NCBI RefSeq assembly: GCF_023101765.2
Contig: NC_064217.1
Span: 11,071,788 to 11,135,787, forward strand
Source of the DNA: Spodoptera frugiperda
Taxonomy: Eukaryota; Arthropoda; Insecta; Lepidoptera; Noctuidae
Direction of reading: 5' to 3'
Length of the DNA stretch: 64,000 nt
The stretch's first letter is position 1, and the number at the start of each line of letters is the position of its first letter. Positions 62,891 to 64,000 of this stretch are shown here, piece after piece. Below the pieces are notes generated by a model. That model made no database searches and was not told where the DNA came from. It was given only the letters and a program-made list of their open reading frames with translations. A program made the position numbers and the translations under genes.

Positions 62891-64000
62891 AAACAAAAGA
62901 AGAGCAAGGAGATCATGCCAAATCTTTTATGCAGATGATCCAAGAGGCCCATAGTCCAGCAGTGTAATGTCTCGGGCGTTTGTTTACATGTATTTATTCA
63001 TACTCTCTGTAAGCTATTGAGTTGATTGATTTCAATTATTGTACCGTTGAATCTGTCGCCAAGTGACATTGTGTGCCAATCTATGAAAACGTTTCAAAGA
63101 ATTAATGTTTTGTTGTTTTCTATCTCATATTGTACTTATGTAAATGGTGTCTATGATGTACCTATAAAGGTTTATTTTCGAGAACTATTATTGACTATAA
63201 TTTTCAGTAAACTACATTTAAAACACTGACTTGAACCTATTCTTCTTGTAGTCGGTTAATATACTAAAACCTGCTCCTAAGTGTAACAAACACTTTTCAG
63301 GAAAGTATATCAAAATTGGTGCGCCCAATCGGGAGATAATCGCACACAAACATACATACATACAGATCAAACAAACCAGCCTACGGATTTTTATTTTGAT
63401 GTCGATTAAAATCTTGAAAATTATTAAGTTTTAATTTTGGATTCGTTTATTCACAAATATTATTGTGTCACGCTTTCTATTCAACTATCTTTTGCCAGCA
63501 GCTGAAAATGAAACTTTTAATCTAAATTTGTTCAATAATTTTTAAGTTAGAGAGTGACATACAGACCTATACATTCCTCACAAACTTTCACGTTTTTAAT
63601 ATATAGAAGCACTGTAGTTGTTTAAGTTATTGTAACCTTACTATCTCCATTACTATAACTCACGTTATACCGTTTGTAGTAATATGATATGTACAGACAT
63701 CGTAGCGTAGATACATACAGTTACAATGGTGGTCAATCTTGTCGTTATCCAAGCAAATTACCCGGAAAATTGAATTGATATTGTATGGCTACGGACCGCA
63801 TGCTAACCACACACGAATACTCAGTGTAGGTACCTATGTACTAGTACTTTAGCGAGTTGTTTCATGGTAATACTATCTACGGTTAAGAAACTAAGCTGCT
63901 GTTTTGAAACTAACATACATTATGTAAGGTAAACTAACCAAATAAGGCCTACCTTATTTTTATTACCGCCTAGCTCATAGGTTTAAAATGACAATGCGCT
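62891..64000. other. No gene seen; two repeat scraps
   Basis: At 63290-63375 AAGTATATCAAAATTGGTGC and CATACATACATACAGATC resemble RTE-like 3' ends. At 63520-63600 GAGAGTGACATACAGACC and CACAAACTTTCACGTTTTTA resemble another moth repeat end. The 67-codon frame at 63026-63229 has no motif. Confidence 0.45.

Noticed and set aside
1..64000. Endogenous virus or bacterial transfer
   Set aside because: No viral structural or replication gene and no bacterial-style gene cluster was seen; the only polymerase-related frames are LINE remnants.

Overview
The window looks like nuclear DNA of a moth, most likely a noctuid (Spodoptera, Helicoverpa or Trichoplusia type). It is strongly AT-rich, has no bacterial-style gene packing, and is full of interspersed repeats that I recognise from noctuid genomes. 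Organism assignment rests on my memory of those repeats, since no search could be run. Nearly all open frames are short and random-looking, as expected in intron or intergenic DNA.

One protein-coding exon is well supported: the terminal exon of a BRMS1-like gene (Sin3/HDAC corepressor subunit, Sds3/BRMS1 family) on the + strand at 57820-58053, with a clear splice acceptor and stop codon. I recognise none of its upstream exons. A CpG-dense segment at 54465-54660 with YY1-like and NRF1-like motifs lies 3.2 kb upstream and may be a promoter. A 101-codon unrecognised frame on the - strand (53855-54160) lies just beyond that segment and could be divergently transcribed. Other CpG-rich promoter candidates are at 3600-3990, 4826-4930, 28880-29030 and 57230-57310.

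Mobile elements dominate the rest. (1) A 5'-truncated R1-clade LINE (21092-21864) has an intact C-terminal reading frame, a poly(A) tail and an exact 11-bp target duplication. Its 3' tail is shared by more than ten scattered short copies on both strands. (2) An RTE-like LINE remnant lies at 12976-13402. (3) There are two tRNA-derived SINE families, one best seen at 40288-40655 and 16738-17020, the other at 33399-33695. (4) Helitron-like elements end in CTAGT. (5) Several TIR or foldback MITE families are present in multiple copies. (6) A 1282-bp non-autonomous DNA transposon (8041-9322) has TIRs, a TA target duplication, a well-formed intron and the first 35 codons of a psq/CENP-B-type DNA-binding domain, with repeated GGTAAAGTTGCC motifs.

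The most unusual structures are that pogo-like element, a long inverted duplication of an exon-like segment with its splice acceptor (15547-15930), and a tandem duplication at 41197-42110 in which a 42-codon frame is almost unchanged while the flanks have drifted. I see no tRNA or rRNA gene, CRISPR array, operon or viral gene block.
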